A stretch of 64,000 bases of DNA from an uncultured Saprospiraceae bacterium (GTDB lineage Bacteria; Bacteroidota; Bacteroidia; Chitinophagales; Saprospiraceae), in contig CALKJD010000035.1 in NCBI GenBank assembly GCA_937995755.1, positions 16,526 through 80,525 on the forward strand, given 5' to 3'. The position numbers were made by a program, and so were the translations under genes. Position 1 is the first letter of the stretch, and each line of letters opens with the position of its first letter. Positions 48,506-56,157 of this stretch are shown one piece after another. The notes under the pieces were generated by a model. It made no database searches. It saw nothing but the letters and a program-made list of their open reading frames with translations, and was not told the DNA's origin.

Positions 48506-49960
48506 TTAGTTAATTACTTGTCTTAGAGTCTTAACTGCAGATTCGCTATTGATTACCATAGTATAGACACCCATTGGAATATCCGATACATCTAGATCTA
48601 TAGGAAATGTAGATTGTATTTGCTTCACTCTATTCCCCATCGATCCATATATAGTTACCAAAGCTTTCTCTTCAATGCCTGATTGGATGTACAGCCTTCC
48701 ATTAGATGGATTAGGAAATGCAGATATTTCGTTTTTATCCTCAAACTTGATAGACTTCACATCATAATCTGTAGAGGTACCATCAAGATCGATCTGACGC
48801 AAGTAGTAATATACATTACCATTCGCGATTAAATCGTCGTCTATAAAGCTGTATTTAGCGGTAGAGCTATTATACCCTTCCGCTTCTATTTCTGCAATCA
48901 TTTCAAATTGATAATTATCATAAGATCTATATAGTTCAAAACCCTTGTTATTCACTTCTTGTGCCGTAGTCCAATCGACACTTACACTCTCACCTTGCTT
49001 AGCAACCGTATAGTCTATCAGCTCTACAGGAAGTGAAGCTGTACTAGCATCACTGTATAACCTAAAGGCGCCTTGTACATTAGAAGCCACCACAAGCATA
49101 TACGATGACTTGCTACTCATGTTAAATATCAATGAAGATGGATCTTCTGCTGTCGTACAATCACCTACAAATCCTCCTGTATACTCAGGGCAATTTCCAT
49201 ATAAAGGTCCAATAGCATAAAACGCAATTTCACCCAAATCATCAATAGGATCAACATTGACGGAAGTAAAGCTTCCTGCCTCATTGGCCTCAAATTTATA
49301 GTACGCTTTATAAGACATCTCTTCTGCCTTCTTCATACAGTCCGGTGTATATTCATCGTATTCATAGTTAGTAAAATTAGAGATATTACCTTTCCTCATA
49401 CACCCCAAATCAACTTCAATATCAAACACTACTCCTTCATTAATAGCTTCTGGACAATTGACTCCATCAGACATATAACTTGGTAATGTACCTTCACAAC
49501 ATTCTACTTTTGCCTCCCACCCATTTCGAGTGTTTGCATTATCAGATTCAAATTTCATATAGAAACATCCTGTCAGATTATTTGGCGTAAATGACATACC
49601 TACTTCTAAGGTATTTGATCGTACAAACGATGTATCTCCATCAGTACTTTCTTGACCACAAAAGTTACCGAACAATGGAGCCGTGCTATCCATACCATCA
49701 TAGATATACAACATGTCTCTACAGCCTGATCCATCTATGCCTGCATCATCAGCAGTTTCAATATCCACATACGTAAATTCTATGGTTAGGTATTTCTCGA
49801 TATCTTCTGGACAGATGAGCCAATCCGATGACTCTCCATTAAAGTAATGTGACGCTTCACCTCCCTTATCCGTAAAGGCTGATTCGCAACTGGTAATAAT
49901 AGTCTGGGCAGACAGTTGTGTAGCGCACATAGCTAGCGCTAGATAAATAAATTTCCTCAT
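48506..49960 (-). CDS. CUB-domain secreted protein with T9SS type A sorting domain
   Basis: A 484-residue exported protein. A signal peptide (MRKFIYLALAMCATQLSAQ) is followed by a CUB-like domain at ~25-155 with cysteine pairs (GIDGSGCRDMLYIYDGMDSTAPLFGNFCG), then a second beta-rich domain with cysteines (NCPEAINEGVVFDIEVDLGCMRKG), a stalk (PVELIDYTVAKQGESVSVDWTTAQEVNNKGFELYRS) of the FN3-like kind, and a classic T9SS type A domain: SAFPNPSNGRLYIQSG ... LDVSDIPMGVYTMVINS. So it is exported by type IX secretion and held on the cell surface. Substrate unknown. Confidence 0.9.
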   Translation of the reverse strand: MRKFIYLALAMCATQLSAQTIITSCESAFTDKGGEASHYFNGESSDWLICPEDIEKYLTIEFTYVDIETADDAGIDGSGCRDMLYIYDGMDSTAPLFGNFCGQESTDGDTSFVRSNTLEVGMSFTPNNLTGCFYMKFESDNANTRNGWEAKVECCEGTLPSYMSDGVNCPEAINEGVVFDIEVDLGCMRKGNISNFTNYEYDEYTPDCMKKAEEMSYKAYYKFEANEAGSFTSVNVDPIDDLGEIAFYAIGPLYGNCPEYTGGFVGDCTTAEDPSSLIFNMSSKSSYMLVVASNVQGAFRLYSDASTASLPVELIDYTVAKQGESVSVDWTTAQEVNNKGFELYRSYDNYQFEMIAEIEAEGYNSSTAKYSFIDDDLIANGNVYYYLRQIDLDGTSTDYDVKSIKFEDKNEISAFPNPSNGRLYIQSGIEEKALVTIYGSMGNRVKQIQSTFPIDLDVSDIPMGVYTMVINSESAVKTLRQVIN

Positions 49961-50365
49961 GATTTTAAAATTCGTGTAATTCCTAGTTATGAAATGAAAT
50001 AAAAGGGTCTTAGGGCTTATAACATTTGCACAATTATAAAGAAGCCAAAAACGATGCCATGAGCGTAGGGGTAAGACTTAAAATATGTGTCTTAATAGAT
50101 TATGTGATGAACGACATCTTTAACTCATCAATGATTACAACTCCACTACTAGCTATTTCCACTTATCATTAACAGCTATAGTGTGATAGTCAAAAGAACT
50201 ACCCCACAATTGGCCATCCATCAGTATATAATTATAAATGCTGAAGCTGCGATTCTTTTCATTCTAAAAGTTAGAAACAAAAAAAGGTGATCGGAAAAAC
50301 CGACCACCTTTGATTACATCTTATATAATCATTAGTCACGAATTTCTAATGATTAAGTTTTTTTT
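49961..50365. other. Intergenic region with a possible gene remnant
   Basis: This ~405-bp space lies upstream of the minus-strand T9SS gene. It holds the terminator at 50283-50311 and, on the minus strand at 50153-50263, a short open stretch without an early ATG whose product (MDGQLWGSSFDYHTIAVNDKWK at the end) reads like real protein. It may be the tail of a decayed gene. No other gene seen. Confidence 0.4.
50283..50311 (-). terminator. Rho-independent terminator of the Bax-inhibitor-like gene
   Basis: On the minus strand a stem AAAGGTGGTCGG (50311-50300) with CCGATCACCTTT (50294-50283), one mismatch (G-T pair), is followed by TTTTTG. It lies 55 bp after the minus-strand stop. Confidence 0.85.
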
Positions 50366-51121
50366 TTAATCTCTCTGTAGCTTACTTAAAAGTCTTAGAA
50401 ACTCCACATACAACCACACAAGAGTTACTAATAATCCCATCGCTGCGAACCACTCCATATATACTGGTGCTCCTTGCTCTTCACCCTTTTCAAACATATC
50501 AAAATCTAAAAGTAGATTAAGAGATGCTATCACAATGATCACTGCACTAACTCCGATACCCATCATTCCTGTATCGTGAAGCATTGCTACTTCGAATCCA
50601 AAGAAATGACCTATCCATCCAAACAGATACAGAAAGAAAACTGCCCCAGTTGCCATAGCAACTCCCATTTTAAACTTCTCTGTAACCTTGATAAGGCCAG
50701 ATTTATATATGGCAAGCATCATAAATAATGTACCAAATGTAAGACCTACCGCCTGTAAGACGATGCCTTCAAAAGCAGAAGCATACATTACTGATATAGT
50801 CCCTATAAACAAGCCTTCAAGCAAGGCGTATAAAGGCGCTAAAAATGGAGCTAACTTCGGCTTAAACGAAGCTACTAGCAATGCTACAAATCCTCCACCT
50901 GCTCCCACGTATAATAAAAACATGGAAGGCATAAACCAAGCAAGCGCGGTAGTAACTAACATCATACTAAAAAGTAAGAGTGTCTTATTTACCGCACCAT
51001 TGACAGTCATTACGTCATTGTCGTATCTATTAATCATCATTCCTGATGAATCATACTTTGGTTTGAAAGAATCCTCTTTCAGCATTGGATTACTACTTGA
51101 TCCAAATAATTTATTTGCCAT
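50366..51121 (-). CDS. Bax inhibitor-1 / YccA family membrane protein
   Basis: A 251-residue inner-membrane protein of the BI-1/YbhL family. The N terminus NPMLKEDSFK and the block of seven hydrophobic segments starting at ~residue 45 (TLLLFSMMLVTTALAWFMP, LLYVGAGGGFVALLVASF, ALLEGLFIGTISVMY) are typical of the Bacteroidota YccA-type subgroup. BI-1 homologues are calcium leak channels, and bacterial YccA modulates FtsH proteolysis, but the function here is not established. It has its own terminator and no obvious operon partner; the M48 gene lies 80 bp away on the same strand. Confidence 0.93.
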   Translation of the reverse strand: MANKLFGSSSNPMLKEDSFKPKYDSSGMMINRYDNDVMTVNGAVNKTLLLFSMMLVTTALAWFMPSMFLLYVGAGGGFVALLVASFKPKLAPFLAPLYALLEGLFIGTISVMYASAFEGIVLQAVGLTFGTLFMMLAIYKSGLIKVTEKFKMGVAMATGAVFFLYLFGWIGHFFGFEVAMLHDTGMMGIGVSAVIIVIASLNLLLDFDMFEKGEEQGAPVYMEWFAAMGLLVTLVWLYVEFLRLLSKLQRD

Positions 51122-51201
51122 AATTCTTTAATTTTCTATATCTAATTAGGTTTTAACCTATACATAATATAACGTATAATCGCTAATAAAGATTCCAAAC
51201 C

Positions 51202-52029
51202 TTAATTACCCAACTCTTGTTTATATTTCTCTATAGATTCTTCGATAGTCTCTCTTCTATTCTCATGACTTGGGTGAGTACTCTGCCACTCTGGCTTAGC
51301 TCCACCACCAGAACCCGATTCCAATATATCCATAACTCCTTTGAGTTCTCCAGGATTATAACCAGACTCCATCATTAGTCTTACACCAAAGTCATCTGAC
51401 TCTAACTCTTGTTCACGACCATACTTCATATTAACTAAATTACCAATCATCTGAGCGGCTTGCTGTGTATTATAGTCGCCACTAGCTATTACTGCAGCTC
51501 CTGTGAGCCCACTAGTCAGATCCATCTTAGCCATTCGCTCAGCACCATGCCTATGGATAACGTGACCGATCTCATGTCCTAGTACTCCAGCCAGTTGATC
51601 TTCGTTTTCGAGCTTACCATATAGTGCTGCCGTAATAAACACTTGACCACCTGGTAAAGCAAATGCATTCATTACATTAGGATCAGCTAATAGGTGAAAT
51701 TCATAATTGTAACCAGAAGCTCTGGCAATAGTATTATTGATCAATCTAGCTCCTACCTTATCTACATGGTCTTGAGCCGCCTGATCAGGATGTAAACCTC
51801 CATGCTGCTGTGCCATCTGTGGTGCAGATTGCAACCCAATAGCCACTTCTTGTTCCGGAGATATACTTACGTGCTGCTTTTCTCCAGTGATAGGATTGAC
51901 CTGTGTATTAGTCATGTACTTAAAAAAGTAAAATCCTGCTATAAGTAGCCCAATGAGGATCGTCCCTTTAAGCGATCTTCCTCTACTTCTGGTTTGTCCG
52001 CCACCATAGTTAGGTTGTCTGTATGCCAT
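51202..52029 (-). CDS. M48 family metallopeptidase (Ste24/HtpX-related)
   Basis: A 275-residue membrane-anchored zinc peptidase. An N-terminal low-complexity stretch (GGGQTRSRGRSLKG) precedes a single transmembrane segment (TILIGLLIAGFYFFKYM). The metal motif HEIGH lies in LAGVLGHEIGHVIHRHG at ~146-150, and the third ligand glutamate in EQELESDDFGVRLM. Length fits the BepA/LoiP-like single-pass subgroup. It likely degrades or checks envelope proteins. The C terminus is STHPSHENRRETIEESI, also conserved. Transcribed in the same direction as the Bax-inhibitor-like gene. Confidence 0.93.
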   Translation of the reverse strand: MAYRQPNYGGGQTRSRGRSLKGTILIGLLIAGFYFFKYMTNTQVNPITGEKQHVSISPEQEVAIGLQSAPQMAQQHGGLHPDQAAQDHVDKVGARLINNTIARASGYNYEFHLLADPNVMNAFALPGGQVFITAALYGKLENEDQLAGVLGHEIGHVIHRHGAERMAKMDLTSGLTGAAVIASGDYNTQQAAQMIGNLVNMKYGREQELESDDFGVRLMMESGYNPGELKGVMDILESGSGGGAKPEWQSTHPSHENRRETIEESIEKYKQELGN

Positions 52030-52346
52030 TACTGTTATGTTTTTGTTTTGTATTAAAGCTTATTACAGTAAATATAATGGAAATGTGGCTATAGGTAGTT
52101 CCATGAATAGCTAAAAGAAAATTGCCTATCTAGAGCCAATAACTAAAAAGAGCCGACCTCATCGGTACGACTCTTCCTTTATTTCATCTTACTTCCGAGA
52201 TCAACTGAAAAAAATGATCCTTACAAAAGTTGTGCAATCTAATTTATAATCTTGAGTTATTTCGTAAAATCAAAGGGCTAAACCCACATCAATCAAGCGT
52301 CTTACTAAATGATAATCAACTATTTACAACCCAAATTGATTTTACA
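52030..52346. other. Intergenic region with terminator
   Basis: 317 bp between the M48 gene and the TPR lipoprotein gene. The only feature I support is the terminator at 52149-52174. Confidence 0.5.
52149..52174 (-). terminator. Rho-independent terminator of the TPR lipoprotein gene
   Basis: Minus-strand stem AGAGTCGTACC (52174-52164) with GGTCGGCTCT (52158-52149), with one bulged base and a G-T pair, is followed by TTTTTAG. It lies ~170 bp past the stop codon. Confidence 0.65.
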
Positions 52347-53786
52347 TTACTTCACTCTTACGGTAGTACTTTCATTGATCCAGCACCCCACTTTAAATGC
52401 ACTCCCTTCCTTAATACCTCTTTGAAAAATATCCTCTCTACTTGGCATATACTGTGAATATGTATTGATCCACTTGTTAGCCTCTCCTGCTACTGATGGA
52501 TCTATCTTTTTGGCATATTGAAACTTATCTATGGCTGGCCATGTCACTATCTGACTATCCCAGCCTCTACCTGGACCACAAAGGGGACCACTACTTGCAT
52601 ATAGTTTTCCGATGAGTATATATGGCTCTCCCCAATTAGATTTCATATTAGCTGCATCTCTCGCATACTTTCTTGCAGACGAAAAATTCTTAATGTCACC
52701 ATAGTAGATTTTAGCTATCAGTAATGTGTATTTGGCTTTTTTCTCCACATCAGTGGTCTGATCAATAAACTTCTCAAATAACACTATAGCTCCTTTATAA
52801 TCTCCTGTGGAATACAAATCAAATGCTTGCTTGAGTAATCCTGGAGGCGGTGGCGGAGTAAAACAATTTTTGTCCTTAGCCGCTTTTACTTCAACTAACC
52901 TAGGATCGTTGATATCACATTTTCCTCTAAGCATACGACGATAAGCAAGTTCTATCACTTCACAATCTGCAGGACTCTCTAAAAACTGTGTATAATACTT
53001 ATTACTATAGTAATCACAATCATAGAAGTCATCAACTCCCTCTAAGGACTCCAATCTATTAGGAGCATAATCAGCAATAATATTCCAAGCCTCACACTTA
53101 TTGCCACATGTCGCTAAACCATGTGCGATAGCACTATCTAAGGTCACTGCAAGCTTTGATCCTTCTTCTTTACTTATCTTTCCATCTACCACTCTATCAT
53201 GTAGCAAACTAGAAAATGGATTGATCACAAAATAATCAGCCTCTTTCCCTTTAGATTCTACAGCTTCTTTAAATAGATTGAATGTCTTATCTGCATCACT
53301 ATATTCATGAAAATTGTAGTAATAATCAAACGCCTTTCTTCCTTTGATGGTCGCTTCATTGCCGAAACATTCTACGCGCTTATCATAGATCATCATCACT
53401 GTGTCCACGTAGGCTTGCTTTTGCATTTTATCTTGAGCCTTCTTAAATAAGTCCGTGTATATCTTTACTCCATCATCAAAATGATATTGAATACGACCAT
53501 TGGCTCCTGGCGCTAACTGATAAGCTTTTTGCCAAAGAGGAAGAGCCTTGGCCATATCTCCTGCTTTGACAAAGTCACGATAGAGAACAAATGCTGTCTC
53601 TGCTTCATCTCTATCTCCGCTGTTGAGCTGCGATAAAGTGGTACATGGTGTAAGTGCTTCGGCAGGTGCTTCTACAACTGGAGTTTCTTCTATTACCTCT
53701 TCTGCTATGGCCGTAGCCGTCTTACTTCCACAAGAAGTTAATGCAAAAACAAACGCTCCTATTATTAGTATTTTTATTTCTTTCAT
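52347..53786 (-). CDS. TPR-repeat lipoprotein
   Basis: A ~479-residue lipoprotein. An open frame runs 41 codons upstream through a repeat, so the ATG at 53786 is chosen because it gives a lipoprotein signal (MKEIKILIIGAFVFALTSC, Cys19). The mature part is helical with TPR-like units (AETAFVLYRDFVKAGDMAKALPLWQKAYQLAP at ~55-85; FDLYSTGDYKGAIVLFEKFIDQTTDVEKKAKYTLLIAKIYYGDIKNFSSARKYARDAANM in the C-terminal third). A Cys-rich stretch around ~240-310 (ATCGNKCEAWNI, DFYDCDYYSNK) is present. Resembles a family of Bacteroidota TPR proteins of unknown role. Confidence 0.82.
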   Translation of the reverse strand: MKEIKILIIGAFVFALTSCGSKTATAIAEEVIEETPVVEAPAEALTPCTTLSQLNSGDRDEAETAFVLYRDFVKAGDMAKALPLWQKAYQLAPGANGRIQYHFDDGVKIYTDLFKKAQDKMQKQAYVDTVMMIYDKRVECFGNEATIKGRKAFDYYYNFHEYSDADKTFNLFKEAVESKGKEADYFVINPFSSLLHDRVVDGKISKEEGSKLAVTLDSAIAHGLATCGNKCEAWNIIADYAPNRLESLEGVDDFYDCDYYSNKYYTQFLESPADCEVIELAYRRMLRGKCDINDPRLVEVKAAKDKNCFTPPPPPGLLKQAFDLYSTGDYKGAIVLFEKFIDQTTDVEKKAKYTLLIAKIYYGDIKNFSSARKYARDAANMKSNWGEPYILIGKLYASSGPLCGPGRGWDSQIVTWPAIDKFQYAKKIDPSVAGEANKWINTYSQYMPSREDIFQRGIKEGSAFKVGCWINESTTVRVK

Positions 53787-53866
53787 ATATGTATAACTAT
53801 CAATCTTTAAATATTGCTCCAATTTTTGGTTGGTTCCTTTTGTCTTTGAAACATTTCTTTGATTTT

Positions 53867-53970
53867 GTTTCGTCGTTTCCGTTTTCCTATCGAAAAGCCG
53901 GAAAACCATTTTTCAAAACGCGGAATTGTCGCGTTTCGTCGTTTCCGTTTTTCTATCGAAAAGCCGGAAA
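53867..53970. repeat. Duplicated hairpin repeat, two 38-bp copies
   Basis: Two direct copies (53867-53904 and 53933-53970) of a 38-bp unit differ at one base and are spaced 66 bp start to start. Each carries TTTCCG...CGGAAA arms around an inner pair TTTTC/GAAAA and a TATC loop. Between them AAACGCG (53916-53922) and CGCGTTT (53930-53936) form a third hairpin. The cluster lies between the TPR lipoprotein and beta-barrel genes and resembles bacterial REP-like elements. Confidence 0.8.
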
Positions 53971-54666
53971 CTAATCTATGTATTCAACTTTTCTCATGAA
54001 TCGTAAGCCAAACTTAATCTCAAAAGTTAGGTTTCGTACTTTTCTTTCTTGAAGAGTCACTGTTTGTAAATTGAATGGGTTGACCACATTTGGTATCGCC
54101 TGCTGTTCGTATTGATTACTCAGATCAGGATTCACTGTTAATTCTATAAGCCCTCCTATCAATTCACTGAATTCAAAATCCCAGCCACCACCAACTGTCA
54201 CACCATAATTATATTTTCTGATAAAATCCTCTACAGGGTAATATGCCGATTGAAATACTACATATTCACTAAGGTTAGATCCGAGCGTATACTCACCTCT
54301 CACTCCTACCATATAGTACGGACCAGAGTTCGTTTTACTAGTAAGCTTTTGCTTCGCTCCTATTTCGAGTACAAGATTATCAAATTGAAAACTTTGAGTA
54401 GCCGCATTACCACTCAAAAAATTAACACGTGTAGAACTACCACGAGTGTGAAAACCCAACTGTGCATACAACGATCCTCTGCTGTACTCATCATGCGTTT
54501 CTATAAATATATCTCCATTAATACTGAGATAAGGGTCTCGTTCAAAACCATTCCAATTTTGGACATTAAATGACAATACACCTTTGGGTCCAAACCAGAA
54601 ACTTTGTGAAAAGGCTGAATTAATCGTAAAAAGGCAAATCGCCAGGATAAGAATGTTCTTTAGCAT
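53971..54666 (-). CDS. Outer-membrane beta-barrel protein
   Basis: A 231-residue exported protein with a signal peptide (MLKNILILAICLFTINSAFSQ) and a mature domain of alternating hydrophobic/polar strands (SLYAQLGFHTRGSS, NLVLEIGAKQKLT, YYMVGVRGEYTLGSNL). The C-terminal strand ends with an aromatic pattern (RNLTFEIKFGLRFMRKVEYID) found in a Bacteroidota family of ~25-kDa beta-barrels (PF13568-like). It is probably an outer-membrane porin-like protein. The stop codon abuts the duplicated hairpin repeat downstream. Confidence 0.82.
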   Translation of the reverse strand: MLKNILILAICLFTINSAFSQSFWFGPKGVLSFNVQNWNGFERDPYLSINGDIFIETHDEYSRGSLYAQLGFHTRGSSTRVNFLSGNAATQSFQFDNLVLEIGAKQKLTSKTNSGPYYMVGVRGEYTLGSNLSEYVVFQSAYYPVEDFIRKYNYGVTVGGGWDFEFSELIGGLIELTVNPDLSNQYEQQAIPNVVNPFNLQTVTLQERKVRNLTFEIKFGLRFMRKVEYID

Positions 54667-54734
54667 AGTATCAGTGTATTAATCAATAAAGAGCGTACTT
54701 CGCTCTTAATGCCAAAGATAGATGTTTACTAAGC

Positions 54735-55391
54735 CTAATCCAACAATTTATTCTCCATAGTAATTCTCACTAATCCTGCAGTATTACGCGCATTCATCTT
54801 AGCGAGTAGACTTGATCTATGCGATTCTACCGTTTTGAGGCTAATAAACAGTTCTTTAGCGATCTCTTGCGTCGTAAATTCTTCCACAATCAATTTTAGT
54901 ACTTCCTTTTCTCTTCGAGATATTTTTGGAATAAAACCTTTAGTACTATTAGATGCTTTACGAGACTTCATAAGACTCTTCATAATGGTCTGAGTTACAT
55001 CCTTACTAAAGTATGTCTTCCCATCATTAACTGTGCGGATCGCCGTAAGAAGCTCTTCGCGACCAGTATTCTTTAATATATATCCCTCTGCACCATGATT
55101 AAGTATCTCGGTTACAAAACTCTCTTCGTTAAACATAGAGATGGCAAGAATCTTCGTGTCTTTAAAATCTTTGTTGACAATTTTACATACTTCTATACCA
55201 TTCATCTCAGGTAGATTGACATCCAATAAGACAAGGTCTGCAGATTCCTTTTTTAGAAATTCAATCACTGAAGGTCCATCATAACACCTTCCTACCACTT
55301 CTATATCTTTTTCATCTTTCAGAATAGAGTCGATACCATCTACAAACATAGTGTGATCATCCGCAACGAGTACTTTTATAGTTTCTTCCAT
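54735..55391 (-). CDS. NarL/LuxR family response regulator
   Basis: A ~218-residue two-component response regulator. The frame runs 19 codons further upstream, but MEETIKVLVADDH places the receiver's acidic pocket (DD at 11-12), so the ATG at 55391 is preferred. Phosphorylated Asp57 lies in LVLLDVNLP, with a conserved Lys in EGYILKNTG. The C-terminal HTH LuxR domain is SRREKEVLKLIVEEFTTQEIAKELFISLKTVESHRSSLLAKM. The divergent histidine kinase gene at 56158, 766 bp away, has a matching HisKA_3 domain and is the likely cognate kinase. Confidence 0.93.
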   Translation of the reverse strand: MEETIKVLVADDHTMFVDGIDSILKDEKDIEVVGRCYDGPSVIEFLKKESADLVLLDVNLPEMNGIEVCKIVNKDFKDTKILAISMFNEESFVTEILNHGAEGYILKNTGREELLTAIRTVNDGKTYFSKDVTQTIMKSLMKSRKASNSTKGFIPKISRREKEVLKLIVEEFTTQEIAKELFISLKTVESHRSSLLAKMNARNTAGLVRITMENKLLD

Positions 55392-55572
55392 TGTCTTTCC
55401 ATTTAATTGAAATGAATAGTAACACGCTACTAATATCATTTCGGTCATATATATAATACTCCAAGCACTAAAATGATTGCGCGCAGGTACAATTATTTAA
55501 GATATATCAATCTCAGTATACACTAGGTGTAAACTCACAATCCAAAGGTATGGCGAAATCTACTATATAACT

Positions 55573-55586
55573 AGGGGTATTCCCCC
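55573..55586. promoter_or_regulatory. GGGG/CCCC inverted repeat, candidate NarL-type site
   Basis: AGGGGTATTCCCCC contains GGGG (55574-55577) and CCCC (55582-55585) around TATT. The half AGGGGTA resembles a NarL-family heptamer (reverse of TACCCCT), and the site is 182 bp before the response regulator's ATG. Autoregulation is inferred. Confidence 0.35.
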
Positions 55587-56060
55587 AATAAAATAAATGG
55601 GTGTAATTGCCGATTGATAATGCCTAATCATAATCGATATTTGTATCATACAATTGCTAAAGAGCATGTAACACTTATAGACACTTTAACAAATAGTGTA
55701 ATAAAAGATAAAATTGAAAAGTTGGTTTTTTAAAACAGGAAGAGGATGATTCAAATCTCTTCTTAACATTAAGATGTAGTAGTTATGCGTCTTAATAAAT
55801 TTACGGAATGAGCAATGCGCACGCTACTGAATAACAGGTAGATGTTGTGTTCCAAACCTATGAGTTCTGCCTAGAATCTTATATTTCATGACAAACGTGA
55901 AAAAATTATATTCTATCTGCAATTCAGTAGTTCGCATTGTCAATTCAACCAATTCTTCATCAACCATATAAACATCTCTGATTATAATCAGTACTTAAAA
56001 ACTGCATAATGACAGAGACCAAGACGTAAATACTCATTGGGATTGACTATTGCATTCTAA

Positions 56061-56102
56061 GAAATACCCTCAAAAAGTTGAGGGTATTTCTTTATTTTAG
56101 GA
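56061..56102 (+). terminator. Strong orphan rho-independent terminator
   Basis: Perfect 13-bp stem GAAATACCCTCAA (56061-56073) and TTGAGGGTATTTC (56078-56090), 4-base loop AAAG, then TTTATTTT. No annotated gene lies upstream on the plus strand. It likely ends a small RNA or a leader transcript of the kinase gene. Confidence 0.75.
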
Positions 56103-56157
56103 CTATCCGTTTTGTAATTGCAAGGTTAATCATTTGATTTGCGATCTTTAACAATTA

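Larger units (their letters stand above)
55392..56157. other. Long divergent intergenic region between kinase and regulator
   Basis: 766 bp without a gene on either strand. It holds a G4/C4 hairpin at 55573-55586 and a strong orphan terminator at 56061-56102. The terminator suggests a non-coding transcript from the middle of this region. No tRNA-like fold was seen. Confidence 0.6.

Noticed and set aside
53787..53909. 41-codon upstream extension of the TPR lipoprotein gene
   Set aside because: The ATG at 53786 gives a normal lipoprotein signal; the extension runs through the duplicated hairpin repeat and would put a basic stretch before the signal.
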